In this document: piece after piece, positions 42,442 through 50,679 of the stretch
Layout: each line of letters begins with the position of its first letter
Position numbering within the stretch: position 1 is the stretch's first letter
Assembly: GCF_030817415.1 (NCBI RefSeq)
Contig: NZ_JAUSZI010000002.1
Span: forward strand, 3,348,001 to 3,412,000
From: Streptomyces umbrinus
Lineage (GTDB): Bacteria > Actinomycetota > Actinomycetes > Streptomycetales > Streptomycetaceae
DNA: 64,000 bases
Direction of reading: 5' to 3'
Program-made: the position numbers and the translations under genes
Notes under the pieces: generated by a model
The model's database searches: none
Told to the model about the DNA's origin: nothing
Seen by the model: only the letters and a program-made list of their open reading frames with translations

Positions 42442-43281
42442 TTACTTCGTCGCGCCCCTCGTGAAGCCGTTGTAGATGTAGCGCTGCAGGAACAGGAAGA
42501 CGAGCAGGGTCGGCAGGATCACGAGGATCGCTCCTGCCGCGATCGTCTCCCAGTGGGCTCCGAAGGGGCCCTTGAAGCGGAACAGGGACGTTGAGATCAC
42601 GCCAAGATCCTCGGACGGCATGTAGAGGAACGGGATGTAGAAGTCGTTGTAGACCGTGATCCCCTTGACGATGACCACCGTCGCGATCGCGGGCTTCAGC
42701 AGCGGAAGGATGATCTTCCGGTAGATCGTGAAGGCGCTCGCGCCGTCGAGCCGGGCGGACTCGTCCAGGGAGACCGGGATCGACCGGACGAACTGCAGGA
42801 AGATGTAGATCGAGACGATGTCCGTGCCCATGTAGAGCACGATCGGTGCCCAGCGGCTGTCGAACATGCCGAAGCTGTCGACGATCTGGAAGGTCGCCAC
42901 CTGGGTGGTCACGCCGGGTACGAGCGTGGCGACCAGGAAGAGCGCGACGACCAGCTTTCTGAAGCGGAAGGTGTAGCGGTCGATCGCGTACGCCGCCATC
43001 GACCCGATGATCACCGTGGCGGTGACGGAGAACAGCAGGATGAACGCGGTGTTCCCGAACGCGGAGAGCATCCGGCCGTCCTGGAACGCCGTCACGTAGT
43101 TGTCGAAGTTCAGCAGGTCGTCCGGGAGTTGGAGCGCCCCGCTGTCGTTCGCCATCTCCTTCTCGGACTTGAGGGAGGTGAGCTGGACTACGAGGAGCGG
43201 GAGCAGGACGACCACGCTCGCGACGACCAGTGACAGGTAGGTGAGGGTCCGGGCGATCCCGCTGCGGGACATGCGGCTCAT
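42442..43281 (-). CDS. sugar ABC transporter permease (MalG type), mannoside cluster
   Basis: The protein has 279 residues and six membrane segments. The EAA loop is DESARLDGASAFTIYRKIIL. FLQRYIYNGFTRGATK at the C-terminus is typical of MalG-type subunits. The ATG at 43281 overlaps the stop of the preceding permease (ATGA), so the two are coupled. The divergent beta-mannosidase indicates that the transporter imports beta-mannosides or a related oligosaccharide (inference). Confidence 0.9.
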   Translation of the reverse strand: MSRMSRSGIARTLTYLSLVVASVVVLLPLLVVQLTSLKSEKEMANDSGALQLPDDLLNFDNYVTAFQDGRMLSAFGNTAFILLFSVTATVIIGSMAAYAIDRYTFRFRKLVVALFLVATLVPGVTTQVATFQIVDSFGMFDSRWAPIVLYMGTDIVSIYIFLQFVRSIPVSLDESARLDGASAFTIYRKIILPLLKPAIATVVIVKGITVYNDFYIPFLYMPSEDLGVISTSLFRFKGPFGAHWETIAAGAILVILPTLLVFLFLQRYIYNGFTRGATK

Positions 43282-44222
43282 ACGAGATCCACCTTGTCGT
43301 CCGGGACGAGGCGTCGCTGCACCCACGTCACCGCCAGGATGATCAGCAGGAGCACGACCGCGGCCGCCGAGGCGAGCCCCGTCTTGTTGAACTGGAAGGC
43401 CAGCTTCACCGTCTGGATCACGAAGGTCTCGGTGCCTGTCGCGCCGCCGGTCATGATGAACGGCACCTCGAAGGCCGACAGCGAGCCGGAGATGGAGAGG
43501 ATGACGGTCAGGCTGAGTACGGGCCTGATGCCGGGCGCGATGATGTACCGGAACTGGTGCCAGCGGTTCGCCCCGTCCAGCTCGGCGGCCTCGTACAGCT
43601 CCCCCGGGATGGACTGGATGGCGCCGAGGAACAGGACGAAGTTCAGGCCCATGTAGCGCCAGACGGAGACGCCGGCCAGCGAGACGTTCGCGGAGACCGG
43701 GGTACCCAGCCAGGCGCGGTCGGAGTGGACGCCGAAGAGGCTCAGCACCGAGTCGAGCGTGCCGCCGTCCTGGAAGAAGTAGAGGAAGACGAAGCCGATC
43801 GCGACCCCGTTGATCAGGTACGGGAAGAAGAGGATGCCCTTGAAGAAGTTCCGGAAGCGGACGTTGAAGCTCAGGACCGTCGCGAAGTAGAGCGCGGCGA
43901 CTATCTGGATCACCGATGCGGCCAGGTAGTAGCCGCTGACGAAGAAGACCTCGAACAGCTCGGGGCGGGTGAAGAGTTCGACGTAGTTCTCGGCGCCCGT
44001 GTAGCTCAGCTCGGGGCTGACGCCGTCCCAGTCGGTGAAGCTGTACGCGACCATGTTGGCGACCGGCGCGTAGGTGAACGTGATCAGCAGGACCAGCGGG
44101 GCGGCGAGGAAGAGCCACGGGGTCAGGCCCCTCCTCAGGCGCAGACGGCGTGGGGCGCGGGCCGGGCGGGCGGCGGGCGCGGCCTCCTTCGGCCGCGCCG
44201 CCTTCTCGGTGGTGTCCGTCAT
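43278..44222 (-). CDS. sugar ABC transporter permease (MalF type), mannoside cluster
   Basis: The protein has 314 residues. A 35-residue Ala/Arg/Pro-rich cytoplasmic N-terminus is followed by six membrane segments (PWLFLAAPLVLLITFTYAPV is the first). The EAA loop is YEAAELDGANRWHQFRYII. The start codon overlaps the binding-protein stop (TGATG at 44220-44224). It forms the membrane channel with the MalG-type subunit; no ATPase is encoded locally, consistent with the shared MsiK ATPase of Streptomyces. Confidence 0.9.
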   Translation of the reverse strand: MTDTTEKAARPKEAAPAARPARAPRRLRLRRGLTPWLFLAAPLVLLITFTYAPVANMVAYSFTDWDGVSPELSYTGAENYVELFTRPELFEVFFVSGYYLAASVIQIVAALYFATVLSFNVRFRNFFKGILFFPYLINGVAIGFVFLYFFQDGGTLDSVLSLFGVHSDRAWLGTPVSANVSLAGVSVWRYMGLNFVLFLGAIQSIPGELYEAAELDGANRWHQFRYIIAPGIRPVLSLTVILSISGSLSAFEVPFIMTGGATGTETFVIQTVKLAFQFNKTGLASAAAVVLLLIILAVTWVQRRLVPDDKVDLV

Positions 44223-45538
44223 CAGGACCCCGAGGACTTCCGCGCCTCTTCCCAGCGCTTGCCCAGGTCGCCCAGGAAGTCGTCGAGGCTGCCCTTCCTG
44301 GCGCCGCGGGCCAGGTCGACGAGGTCCTGGCGGTAGTCGGGCTTGTAGATGCCGACCTCGGACTGGTTGTCGATCTCCTTGACCGCAGCGCCCTTGGCGT
44401 CGTCGAGCTCGATGAGCTTCACGCCCGCGTCCTCGTACGGCTGCAGCACCTCGGGCAGCGGGGCGCCCTTGACGGGCGAGAGGGTCAGGTTGTCGGCCGC
44501 GTAGCCGGACTTGTCGGTGAACCAGTCGATCCAGGCACGGGCCGCCTCCTTGTGGTCCGAGTTGACGTTGACGGCCTGGTTGTAGTCCGGCGACATGGTC
44601 GCGCAGAACTTCCCGTCCTGCTGGGCGGGGAAGGGCATGAAGCCGATGTCGTCCGGGTTCGCGTCCGCCTGCTTCGCCGCCGCCCGGAACTGGGTGACCG
44701 CCCAGGAGCCGAGCCACATCGTGGCGATGTCTCCGTTGGCCAACTTGGGCTTGGAGGCTTCCCAGTTGGTGGTCGTCGGGTGCTTCTCGATCAGCCCGCC
44801 GCGCACGATGTCGTACAGCATGGTGTCGCCGATACGCAGGTCCTCGCCCTCGGCCCATGGGTCGCCCTCGGCTAGCCTGCTCGTCGCCTTCGGGTCACAA
44901 CTGACAGCGCCGTCGACGTACGTCCAGTTCGTCAGCGGCCACATGTCCTTGAAGTTCGTGTAGTACGGGATCGCGTCGGTCTTGGACTTGATGGCCTTCA
45001 GACCGTCGATGAACTGGGCCGGTGAGGTGGGCCAGTCGGTGATCCCGGCCTCCTTCCAGACCCGCTTGTTGTAGAGGAAGCCGGGGAGCGCTCCCATCGG
45101 GCTCTGCCCGTAGACCTTGCCGTCGACCGTGGTGAAGTCGGTGAACAGGTACTTCTTCGCGCGCTCGGTCTCGGTGCCGAGGGACGCGAAGAACCTGGGG
45201 TAGTCGCTCTTCTTGATCACGGCGGGGATCATCAGCACATCGCCGTAGTTCTCGGTGTTCATCCGGATCTTGACCTCGCCCTCGTAGTCCGTGAGGGCGT
45301 CGAACTCGACCTTGACCTTGGGATAGTCCTTGTTGAACTCGGCGGCGTACTTCTTCATCGTGCCGTCCTGCACCAGGTCGGTGCGGTGCGTGAGGACCGT
45401 GATCGTGCCGGTCACCTTGTCCGGGTCGACGGGGGCCTTGGCGTCCGCGCCCTTCGACGTGCCTCCGCTTCCGGTACAGCCCGCGGCCAGCAGTGCGGCG
45501 GCGAGGAGACTTCCGGCGAGTTTCGTGCGGCGGTTCAT
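44222..45538 (-). CDS. sugar ABC transporter substrate-binding lipoprotein, mannoside cluster
   Basis: The protein has 438 residues. The lipoprotein signal (KLAGSLLAAALLAAGC) places the lipidated Cys near residue 21, followed by a Gly/Ser/Thr tether. The rest is a family-1 solute-binding protein with ITVLTHRTDLV at the first strand and Trp-rich segments (MWPLTNWTYVDGA) likely to stack on sugars. The ATG at 45538 has GGAG nine bases upstream. It is the first gene of a three-gene operon that diverges from the mannosidase and has an operator 70 nt upstream. Confidence 0.88.
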   Translation of the reverse strand: MNRRTKLAGSLLAAALLAAGCTGSGGTSKGADAKAPVDPDKVTGTITVLTHRTDLVQDGTMKKYAAEFNKDYPKVKVEFDALTDYEGEVKIRMNTENYGDVLMIPAVIKKSDYPRFFASLGTETERAKKYLFTDFTTVDGKVYGQSPMGALPGFLYNKRVWKEAGITDWPTSPAQFIDGLKAIKSKTDAIPYYTNFKDMWPLTNWTYVDGAVSCDPKATSRLAEGDPWAEGEDLRIGDTMLYDIVRGGLIEKHPTTTNWEASKPKLANGDIATMWLGSWAVTQFRAAAKQADANPDDIGFMPFPAQQDGKFCATMSPDYNQAVNVNSDHKEAARAWIDWFTDKSGYAADNLTLSPVKGAPLPEVLQPYEDAGVKLIELDDAKGAAVKEIDNQSEVGIYKPDYRQDLVDLARGARKGSLDDFLGDLGKRWEEARKSSGS

Positions 45539-45609
45539 TTGCACCAGCTCCGTTCAGGGACGGATGAGCACGAGTGGGGATGGCTGGTTCCGCACTCTGG
45601 CAGTCGCCA

Positions 45610-45623
45610 CTAAACCGGTAAAG
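45610..45623. promoter_or_regulatory. candidate LacI operator 1 (CTAAACCGGTA)
   Basis: CTAAACCGGTAAAG lies 72 nt upstream of the binding-protein start. Its core ACCGGT is palindromic and the longer CTAAACCGGTA recurs in inverted orientation at 45681-45691. One copy serves each divergent operon. Confidence 0.75.
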
Positions 45624-45678
45624 TCCTTATTTCGGCCAACGATTCAAGAGTGTGTACCAGCCCTGGTCAGCAATGTCC

Positions 45679-45692
45679 TATACCGGTTTAGG
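45679..45692. promoter_or_regulatory. candidate LacI operator 2 (TACCGGTTTAG)
   Basis: This is an inverted copy of the site at 45610 (TACCGGTTTAG is the complement of CTAAACCGGTA), about 70 nt away centre to centre. Its right end touches the GGAG ribosome site of the mannosidase gene, so binding could block transcription start or elongation. Confidence 0.75.
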
Positions 45693-45699
45693 AGTGCGC

Positions 45700-48123
45700 A
45701 TGCTGGACGTCACACCGATCGACGAGGGATGGATCCTGCGGCACGACGGGGCCGCGCTCCCCGCCACGGTGCCGGGCTGTGTGCACACGGATCTGCTGGC
45801 GGCTGGGGTCATCCCGGACCCGTTCCTCGGGCGGAACGAGACCGACGTGGCGTGGGTGGGGCGGCGCGACTGGACGTACGAGACGACGCTCACCCCGATC
45901 CCGGGCGGGCACGAGCAGACGGACCTCGTCCTCGACGGTCTCGACACCGCGGCGGAGATCCGGCTCGACGGTCGACTCCTGGGCTCCGTACGGAACATGC
46001 ACCGCTCGCACCGCTTCGACATCACGGGGCTCGGCGGCCGGCTCTCGGTGAACTTCCGCTCGGCCTACGGTGAGGCGGAGGCGGTGCGCGGGCGGCTCGG
46101 CGAGCGGCCGAACGCCTATCCCGAGCCCTTCCAGTACATCCGCAAGATGGCCTGCTCCTTCGGCTGGGACTGGGGGCCGACACTGGTGACGGCCGGCATC
46201 TGGAAGCGGGTGCGCCTGGAGCACTGGTCGACGGCACGGATCGCCCGGGTGCGTCCGGTCGTGACGGTCGAACAGGGCGTGGGGCGCGTCGAGTTGTACG
46301 TCGACGTCGAACGGACCAGGGTCGAGGCGGGGCTCACCCTGGGCGCGAGGATCGGCGGCATCCGGGCGGAGGCGACGGTCGACGGCACCAGCGGGGTCGT
46401 CCGCCTCGAAGTGCCGGAGGTCGATCTGTGGTGGCCACGCGGGTACGGCGAACAGCCGCTGTACGACGTCGAGTTGTGGCTCGGCCACGAGGGGCTGCTG
46501 GACATCTGGCGGCGCCGGATCGGCTTCAGGACCGTCGAGCTGGACCGCGGGTCCGACGAGCACGGGTCGGGCTTCACCCTCGTCGTGAACGGCGAGCGGC
46601 TCTTCGCCCGGGGCGTCAACTGGATCCCGGACGACGTCCTCCCGTCCCGGATCACCCGCGAGCTGTACCGCACCCGGCTGACCCAGGCGGCCGACGCGGG
46701 CGTGGATCTCGTACGCGTCTGGGGGGGCGGCATCTACGAGAGCGAGGACTTCTACGACGCCTGCGACGAGTTGGGCCTGCTGGTCTGGCAGGACTTCCCC
46801 TTCGCCTGCGCCGCCTACCCCGAGGAACAGCCGCTGCGGGGCGAGGTGGAGGCCGAGGCGCGCGAGAACGTCGTACGGCTGATGCCGCACCCCTCGCTCG
46901 TGCTGTGGAACGGCAACAACGAGAACCTGTGGGGCTTCAAGGACTGGGGCTGGGAGCAGCGGCTGGCCGGGGACTCGTGGGGCGAGGGCTACTACCTCGG
47001 TCTACTGCCGCGTGTCGTCGCCGAGTTGGACCCGACACGGCCGTACACGCCGGGCAGCCCCTGGTCCGGTTCCTGGGACCGCCACCCGAACGATCCGGCG
47101 CACGGCACGCACCACTCCTGGGAGGTGTGGAACCGGGAGGACTACGCGGACTACCGGCTCCATGTCCCTCGATTCGTGGCCGAGTTCGGCTGGCAGGCAC
47201 CGCCCGCGTACGCCACGCTGCGGCGCGCCCTGCCCGACGAGCAACTCGCGCCCGACTCCCCCGGCATGCTGCACCACCAGAAGGCCGACGACGGCAACGG
47301 CAAGCTGATGCGCGGGCTCGCCCGGCACTTCCCCGTGCCCGAACAGGGCTTCTTCGAGGGCGACTTCGACCGGTGGCACTACCTCACCCAGGTCAACCAG
47401 GCACGGGCCGTAGCCGCCGGGATCGAGCACTGGCGCTCCCACTGGCCGGTGTGCGCGGGCACGATCGTCTGGCAGCTCAACGACTGCTGGCCGGTGACCT
47501 CCTGGGCGGCGATCGACGGCGACGGCCGCGAGAAGCCGCTCTACCACGAGCTGAAGAGGCTGTACGCGGACCGGCTGCTCACGCTTCAACCGCGGGGTGA
47601 GGGGCTGGTGTTGGCGGTGATCAACCAGGCCGCTGATCCCTGGAAGGGCCGCCTGACGTTGCGCCGGATGTCGGTGGAGGGGGATGTCGTGGCCGAGGCA
47701 AGTGTGGGGTTCGACGCCGGGGCGCGGGCCGTCGCCGATGTGCGTGTGCCGAGGGAGCTGGAGCCTGTCGGGCCCAAGGAGTTCCTGGTGGCGGACGGGG
47801 ACGCGGGCTCGGACGGGGGCGGGGACGTTCTGCGGGCGCTGCACTTTCCGGTGCCGGACCGTGAAGTCCCGTACCCCCGGCCGCGGTTCGACATCTCGGT
47901 CTCTCCGGGCGGCGATCAGGTGACCGTCACGGCCCATACGCTCGTACGGGATCTGCTGCTGCAGGCCGACCGGCTGGCGCCCTCGGCGTCGGCCGACCGG
48001 GGGCTCGTGACGCTGCTTCCCGGAGAACAGGTGACCTTCGGCGTGCGCGGCTGGGAGACTCTGGACGATCTGGACGCGGAGACCGCACGATCCGCCCTGT
48101 ACTGCGTGGAGCCCGCCCGATGA
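45700..48123 (+). CDS. GH2 beta-mannosidase
   Basis: The protein has 807 residues, the usual size for family-2 beta-mannosidases, and no signal peptide. It removes terminal beta-mannose residues from imported oligosaccharides. The N-terminal sugar-binding domain starts GCVHTDLLAAGVIPDPF and NETDVAWVGRRDW, typical of the mannosidase branch. The acid/base is Glu408 in LWNGNNENLWG and the nucleophile is probably Glu495 in RFVAEFGWQ. The ATG at 45700 has GGAG five bases upstream. Its stop overlaps the LacI start (ATGA). Confidence 0.93.
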   Translation: MLDVTPIDEGWILRHDGAALPATVPGCVHTDLLAAGVIPDPFLGRNETDVAWVGRRDWTYETTLTPIPGGHEQTDLVLDGLDTAAEIRLDGRLLGSVRNMHRSHRFDITGLGGRLSVNFRSAYGEAEAVRGRLGERPNAYPEPFQYIRKMACSFGWDWGPTLVTAGIWKRVRLEHWSTARIARVRPVVTVEQGVGRVELYVDVERTRVEAGLTLGARIGGIRAEATVDGTSGVVRLEVPEVDLWWPRGYGEQPLYDVELWLGHEGLLDIWRRRIGFRTVELDRGSDEHGSGFTLVVNGERLFARGVNWIPDDVLPSRITRELYRTRLTQAADAGVDLVRVWGGGIYESEDFYDACDELGLLVWQDFPFACAAYPEEQPLRGEVEAEARENVVRLMPHPSLVLWNGNNENLWGFKDWGWEQRLAGDSWGEGYYLGLLPRVVAELDPTRPYTPGSPWSGSWDRHPNDPAHGTHHSWEVWNREDYADYRLHVPRFVAEFGWQAPPAYATLRRALPDEQLAPDSPGMLHHQKADDGNGKLMRGLARHFPVPEQGFFEGDFDRWHYLTQVNQARAVAAGIEHWRSHWPVCAGTIVWQLNDCWPVTSWAAIDGDGREKPLYHELKRLYADRLLTLQPRGEGLVLAVINQAADPWKGRLTLRRMSVEGDVVAEASVGFDAGARAVADVRVPRELEPVGPKEFLVADGDAGSDGGGDVLRALHFPVPDREVPYPRPRFDISVSPGGDQVTVTAHTLVRDLLLQADRLAPSASADRGLVTLLPGEQVTFGVRGWETLDDLDAETARSALYCVEPAR

Positions 48124-49151
48124 CGACACCACCCCGCGTCACGATCAAGGACGTCGCGGCCCGCGCCGGGGTGTCCAAGGGGGCCGTGTCGCTCGCCTTC
48201 AACCACAAGCCGGGGCTCGCCGACGCGACCCGGGACCGGATCTTCGAGGCGGCGCGCGAGTTGGGCTGGGCGCCCAACCTCGCCGCCCGGTCGCTCTCCA
48301 ATCGGCGCGTGGATGTGATCGGCCTCGCCATCTGCCGGCCGGCGAAGCTGCTCGGGCTCGAACCGTTCTACATGGAGTTCATCTCGGGTGTGGAGAGCGT
48401 GCTGACCGAGCACTCGTGCTCCCTGCTGCTGCGGCTCGTGCGCACGGTGGAGGAGGAGGTCGGGCTCCAGGACTCCTGGTGGCGGGGCAAGCAGATCAGC
48501 GGGTCGATCCTGGTCGACTTCCGGGCCGACGATCCGCGCGTGCCCGCCGTCGAGCGGCTCGGCATGCCCGTCGTGGCCGTCGGACACCCCTCGCTCACCG
48601 GCGGCCTCACCTCCGTGTGGACCGACGACGCGACCGCCGTCACCGAGGCCGTGCGGTATCTCGCGGCGCTCGGGCATCGGCGGGTCGCCCGGGTCGGCGG
48701 TGCGGCCGCGCTCGGCCACACGGCGATCCGTACCGCCGCGTTCGACGAGGCGGCGCGGGTCCTTGAGCTGGCCGGGGCCCAGCAGGTGGCCACGGATTTC
48801 TCGGGGGACGCGGGGGCGAGGGCGACGCGGTGGCTGCTGACCGCCGCAGCGGGTGATCGGCCTACGGCGATCGTGTACGACAACGACATCATGGCGGTGG
48901 CTGGTCTTTCGGTGGCCGCGGAGATGGGGCTGTCGGTGCCGGGCGATGTGTCGCTGCTCGCCTGGGACGACTCCCAGCTGTGCCGGCTGACGCATCCGAC
49001 GCTGTCCGCGATGAGCCATGACGTGCATGGGTTCGGGGCCGACGTTGCTCGAACGTTGTTCGGCGTCGTCACGGGGGAAGGGGGTGGGGGGTCGCATCCG
49101 GTGCCTACGCCCGTGCTGACCCCCCGGGGGTCCACGGCGCCGCCGCGGTAG
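48120..49151 (+). CDS. LacI-family regulator of the mannoside cluster
   Basis: The protein has 343 residues. The N-terminal headpiece is canonical (TIKDVAARAGVSKGAVSLAF, hinge NLAARSLSNRRVDVIGLA), followed by the periplasmic-binding-protein-like ligand domain (VYDNDIMAVAGLSVAAEM, LLAWDDSQLCRL). It is translationally coupled to the beta-mannosidase. The obvious targets are the two inverted CTAAACCGGTA sites in the divergent promoter region, giving repression relieved by a mannoside (inference). Confidence 0.92.
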   Translation: MTTPPRVTIKDVAARAGVSKGAVSLAFNHKPGLADATRDRIFEAARELGWAPNLAARSLSNRRVDVIGLAICRPAKLLGLEPFYMEFISGVESVLTEHSCSLLLRLVRTVEEEVGLQDSWWRGKQISGSILVDFRADDPRVPAVERLGMPVVAVGHPSLTGGLTSVWTDDATAVTEAVRYLAALGHRRVARVGGAAALGHTAIRTAAFDEAARVLELAGAQQVATDFSGDAGARATRWLLTAAAGDRPTAIVYDNDIMAVAGLSVAAEMGLSVPGDVSLLAWDDSQLCRLTHPTLSAMSHDVHGFGADVARTLFGVVTGEGGGGSHPVPTPVLTPRGSTAPPR

Positions 49152-49166
49152 GGGCTAGTACGGGGG

Positions 49167-49284
49167 TGCGGGTGCGTCGTGGCTTGTCGCGCAGTTCCCC
49201 GCGCCCCTGAAAGCGGGGCTGCGCCCCTGCTTCTGTCTATTGAGGGGCGCGGGGAACTGCGCGATCAGCCACGACGCACCCGCA
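49167..49284. repeat. two palindromic repeats in inverted orientation (118-bp hairpin)
   Basis: Arms at 49167-49208 and 49242-49284 are exact complements over about 39 bp (for example GCGCAGTTCCCCGCGCCCCT and AGGGGCGCGGGGAACTGCGC), interrupted only by a 3-nt mismatch (TGT opposite ATC). The 33-nt loop contains a smaller AGCGGGGCTGCGCCCCTGCT palindrome. It follows the LacI gene by 15 nt and probably acts as its terminator. Confidence 0.9.
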
Positions 49285-49387
49285 GATGTCACTCAGCCGG
49301 CCTCTGAAGGCACGGAAAGACATGTGACCTTCGCCGCTCCCCCTTGTGGGACTGTGCAGGGTGGTTACCCGCAAGTAGCATGGGAGG

Positions 49388-49401
49388 TGAGCGCGCGCTC
49401 A
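49388..49401. promoter_or_regulatory. TGAGCGCGCGCTCA palindrome upstream of fadA
   Basis: A 14-bp perfect palindrome lies 51 nt upstream of the thiolase start, in a stretch that also holds GTTACCCGCAAGTAGC. Position and symmetry suggest a repressor site for the fatty-acid operon; the protein is unknown. Confidence 0.45.
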
Positions 49402-49452
49402 GGGCGTGTGTGTCGCGCAGTAGTGCAATCCCGCATCTGGAGGAGAGCCATC

Positions 49453-50679
49453 GTGCCTCGTACCGTCAGGGACGTCGTCTTCGTCGACGGCGTCCGCACC
49501 CCGTTCGGCAAGGCGGGCCCGAAGGGCATCTACCACGAGACCCGTGCCGACGACCTCGTCGTGAAGGCGATCCGGGAGCTGCTGCGCCGCAACCCCGGTC
49601 TCGACCCGAAGAAGATCGACGAGGTCGCCATCGCCGCGACCACGCAGATCGGCGACCAGGGCCTGACGCTGGGCCGCACGGCCGGAATCCTGGCCGGGCT
49701 GCCGCAGTCCGTGCCGGGTTACTCGATCGACCGCATGTGTGCCGGTGCGCTGACCGCGGTCACCTCGACCGCCGGCTCCATCGCGTTCGGCGCGTACGAC
49801 GCCGTCATCGCCGGTGGTGTCGAGCACATGGGCCGCCACCCCATGGGCGAGGGCGTGGACCCGAACCCGCGGTTCGTCAGCGAGAAGCTGGTCGACGAGT
49901 CCGCCCTGTTCATGGGCATGACCGCCGAGAACCTGCACGACCGCTACCCGCACATCACCAAGCAGCGCACCGACGAGTACGCCGTGCGCTCGCAGGAGAA
50001 GGCGGCCAAGGCCTACGCGAACGGCAAGATCCAGGCCGACCTGGTCCCGATCTCCGTACGCCGTACGAACGCCGAGGCGGGCGAGACGGGCTGGGGCCTG
50101 GTCACCGCCGACGAGCCGATGCGTCCGGGCACGACGCTGGAGAACCTCGCCGGGCTGAAGACGCCGTTCCGTGTGCACGGGCGGGTCACCGCGGGTAACG
50201 CGGCCGGCCTGAACGACGGCGCCACCGCGTCGATCATCGCGTCCGAGGACTTCGCCCGCGAGAACAACCTGCCGGTCAAGATGCGCCTGGTCTCGTACGC
50301 CTTCGTGGGCGTCGAGCCCGAGGTGATGGGCTACGGCCCGATCCCGGCCACGGAGAAGGCGCTGGCGAAGGCCGGTCTCTCCATCGAGGACATCAACCTC
50401 TTCGAGATCAACGAGGCCTTCGCCATCCAGGTCCTCGCGTTCCTCGACCACTACGGCATCGCCGACGACGACGCGCGCGTCAACCAGTACGGCGGCGCCA
50501 TCGCGTACGGCCACCCGCTGGCCTCCTCCGGCGTCCGGCTGATGACGCAGCTGGCCCGCCAGTTCGAGGAGCAGCCGGAGGTCCGTTACGGCCTCACCAC
50601 CATGTGCGTCGGCTTCGGCATGGGCGCCACGGTGATCTGGGAGAACCCGCACCACAAGGACGCCGGAGGCGACAAGTGA
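49453..50679 (+). CDS. fadA: acetyl-CoA acyltransferase (thiolase), FadA type
   Basis: This 408-residue enzyme cleaves 3-ketoacyl-CoA with CoA in the last step of beta-oxidation. The catalytic set is present: Cys96 in DRMCAGALTAV, His354 in AYGHPLASSG and Cys385 in TTMCVGFGMG, with NEAFA before the histidine. The GTG start follows GGAGGAGAGCC. Its stop overlaps the start of the multifunctional gene, matching a two-subunit FadA-FadB complex. Confidence 0.93.
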   Translation: MPRTVRDVVFVDGVRTPFGKAGPKGIYHETRADDLVVKAIRELLRRNPGLDPKKIDEVAIAATTQIGDQGLTLGRTAGILAGLPQSVPGYSIDRMCAGALTAVTSTAGSIAFGAYDAVIAGGVEHMGRHPMGEGVDPNPRFVSEKLVDESALFMGMTAENLHDRYPHITKQRTDEYAVRSQEKAAKAYANGKIQADLVPISVRRTNAEAGETGWGLVTADEPMRPGTTLENLAGLKTPFRVHGRVTAGNAAGLNDGATASIIASEDFARENNLPVKMRLVSYAFVGVEPEVMGYGPIPATEKALAKAGLSIEDINLFEINEAFAIQVLAFLDHYGIADDDARVNQYGGAIAYGHPLASSGVRLMTQLARQFEEQPEVRYGLTTMCVGFGMGATVIWENPHHKDAGGDK

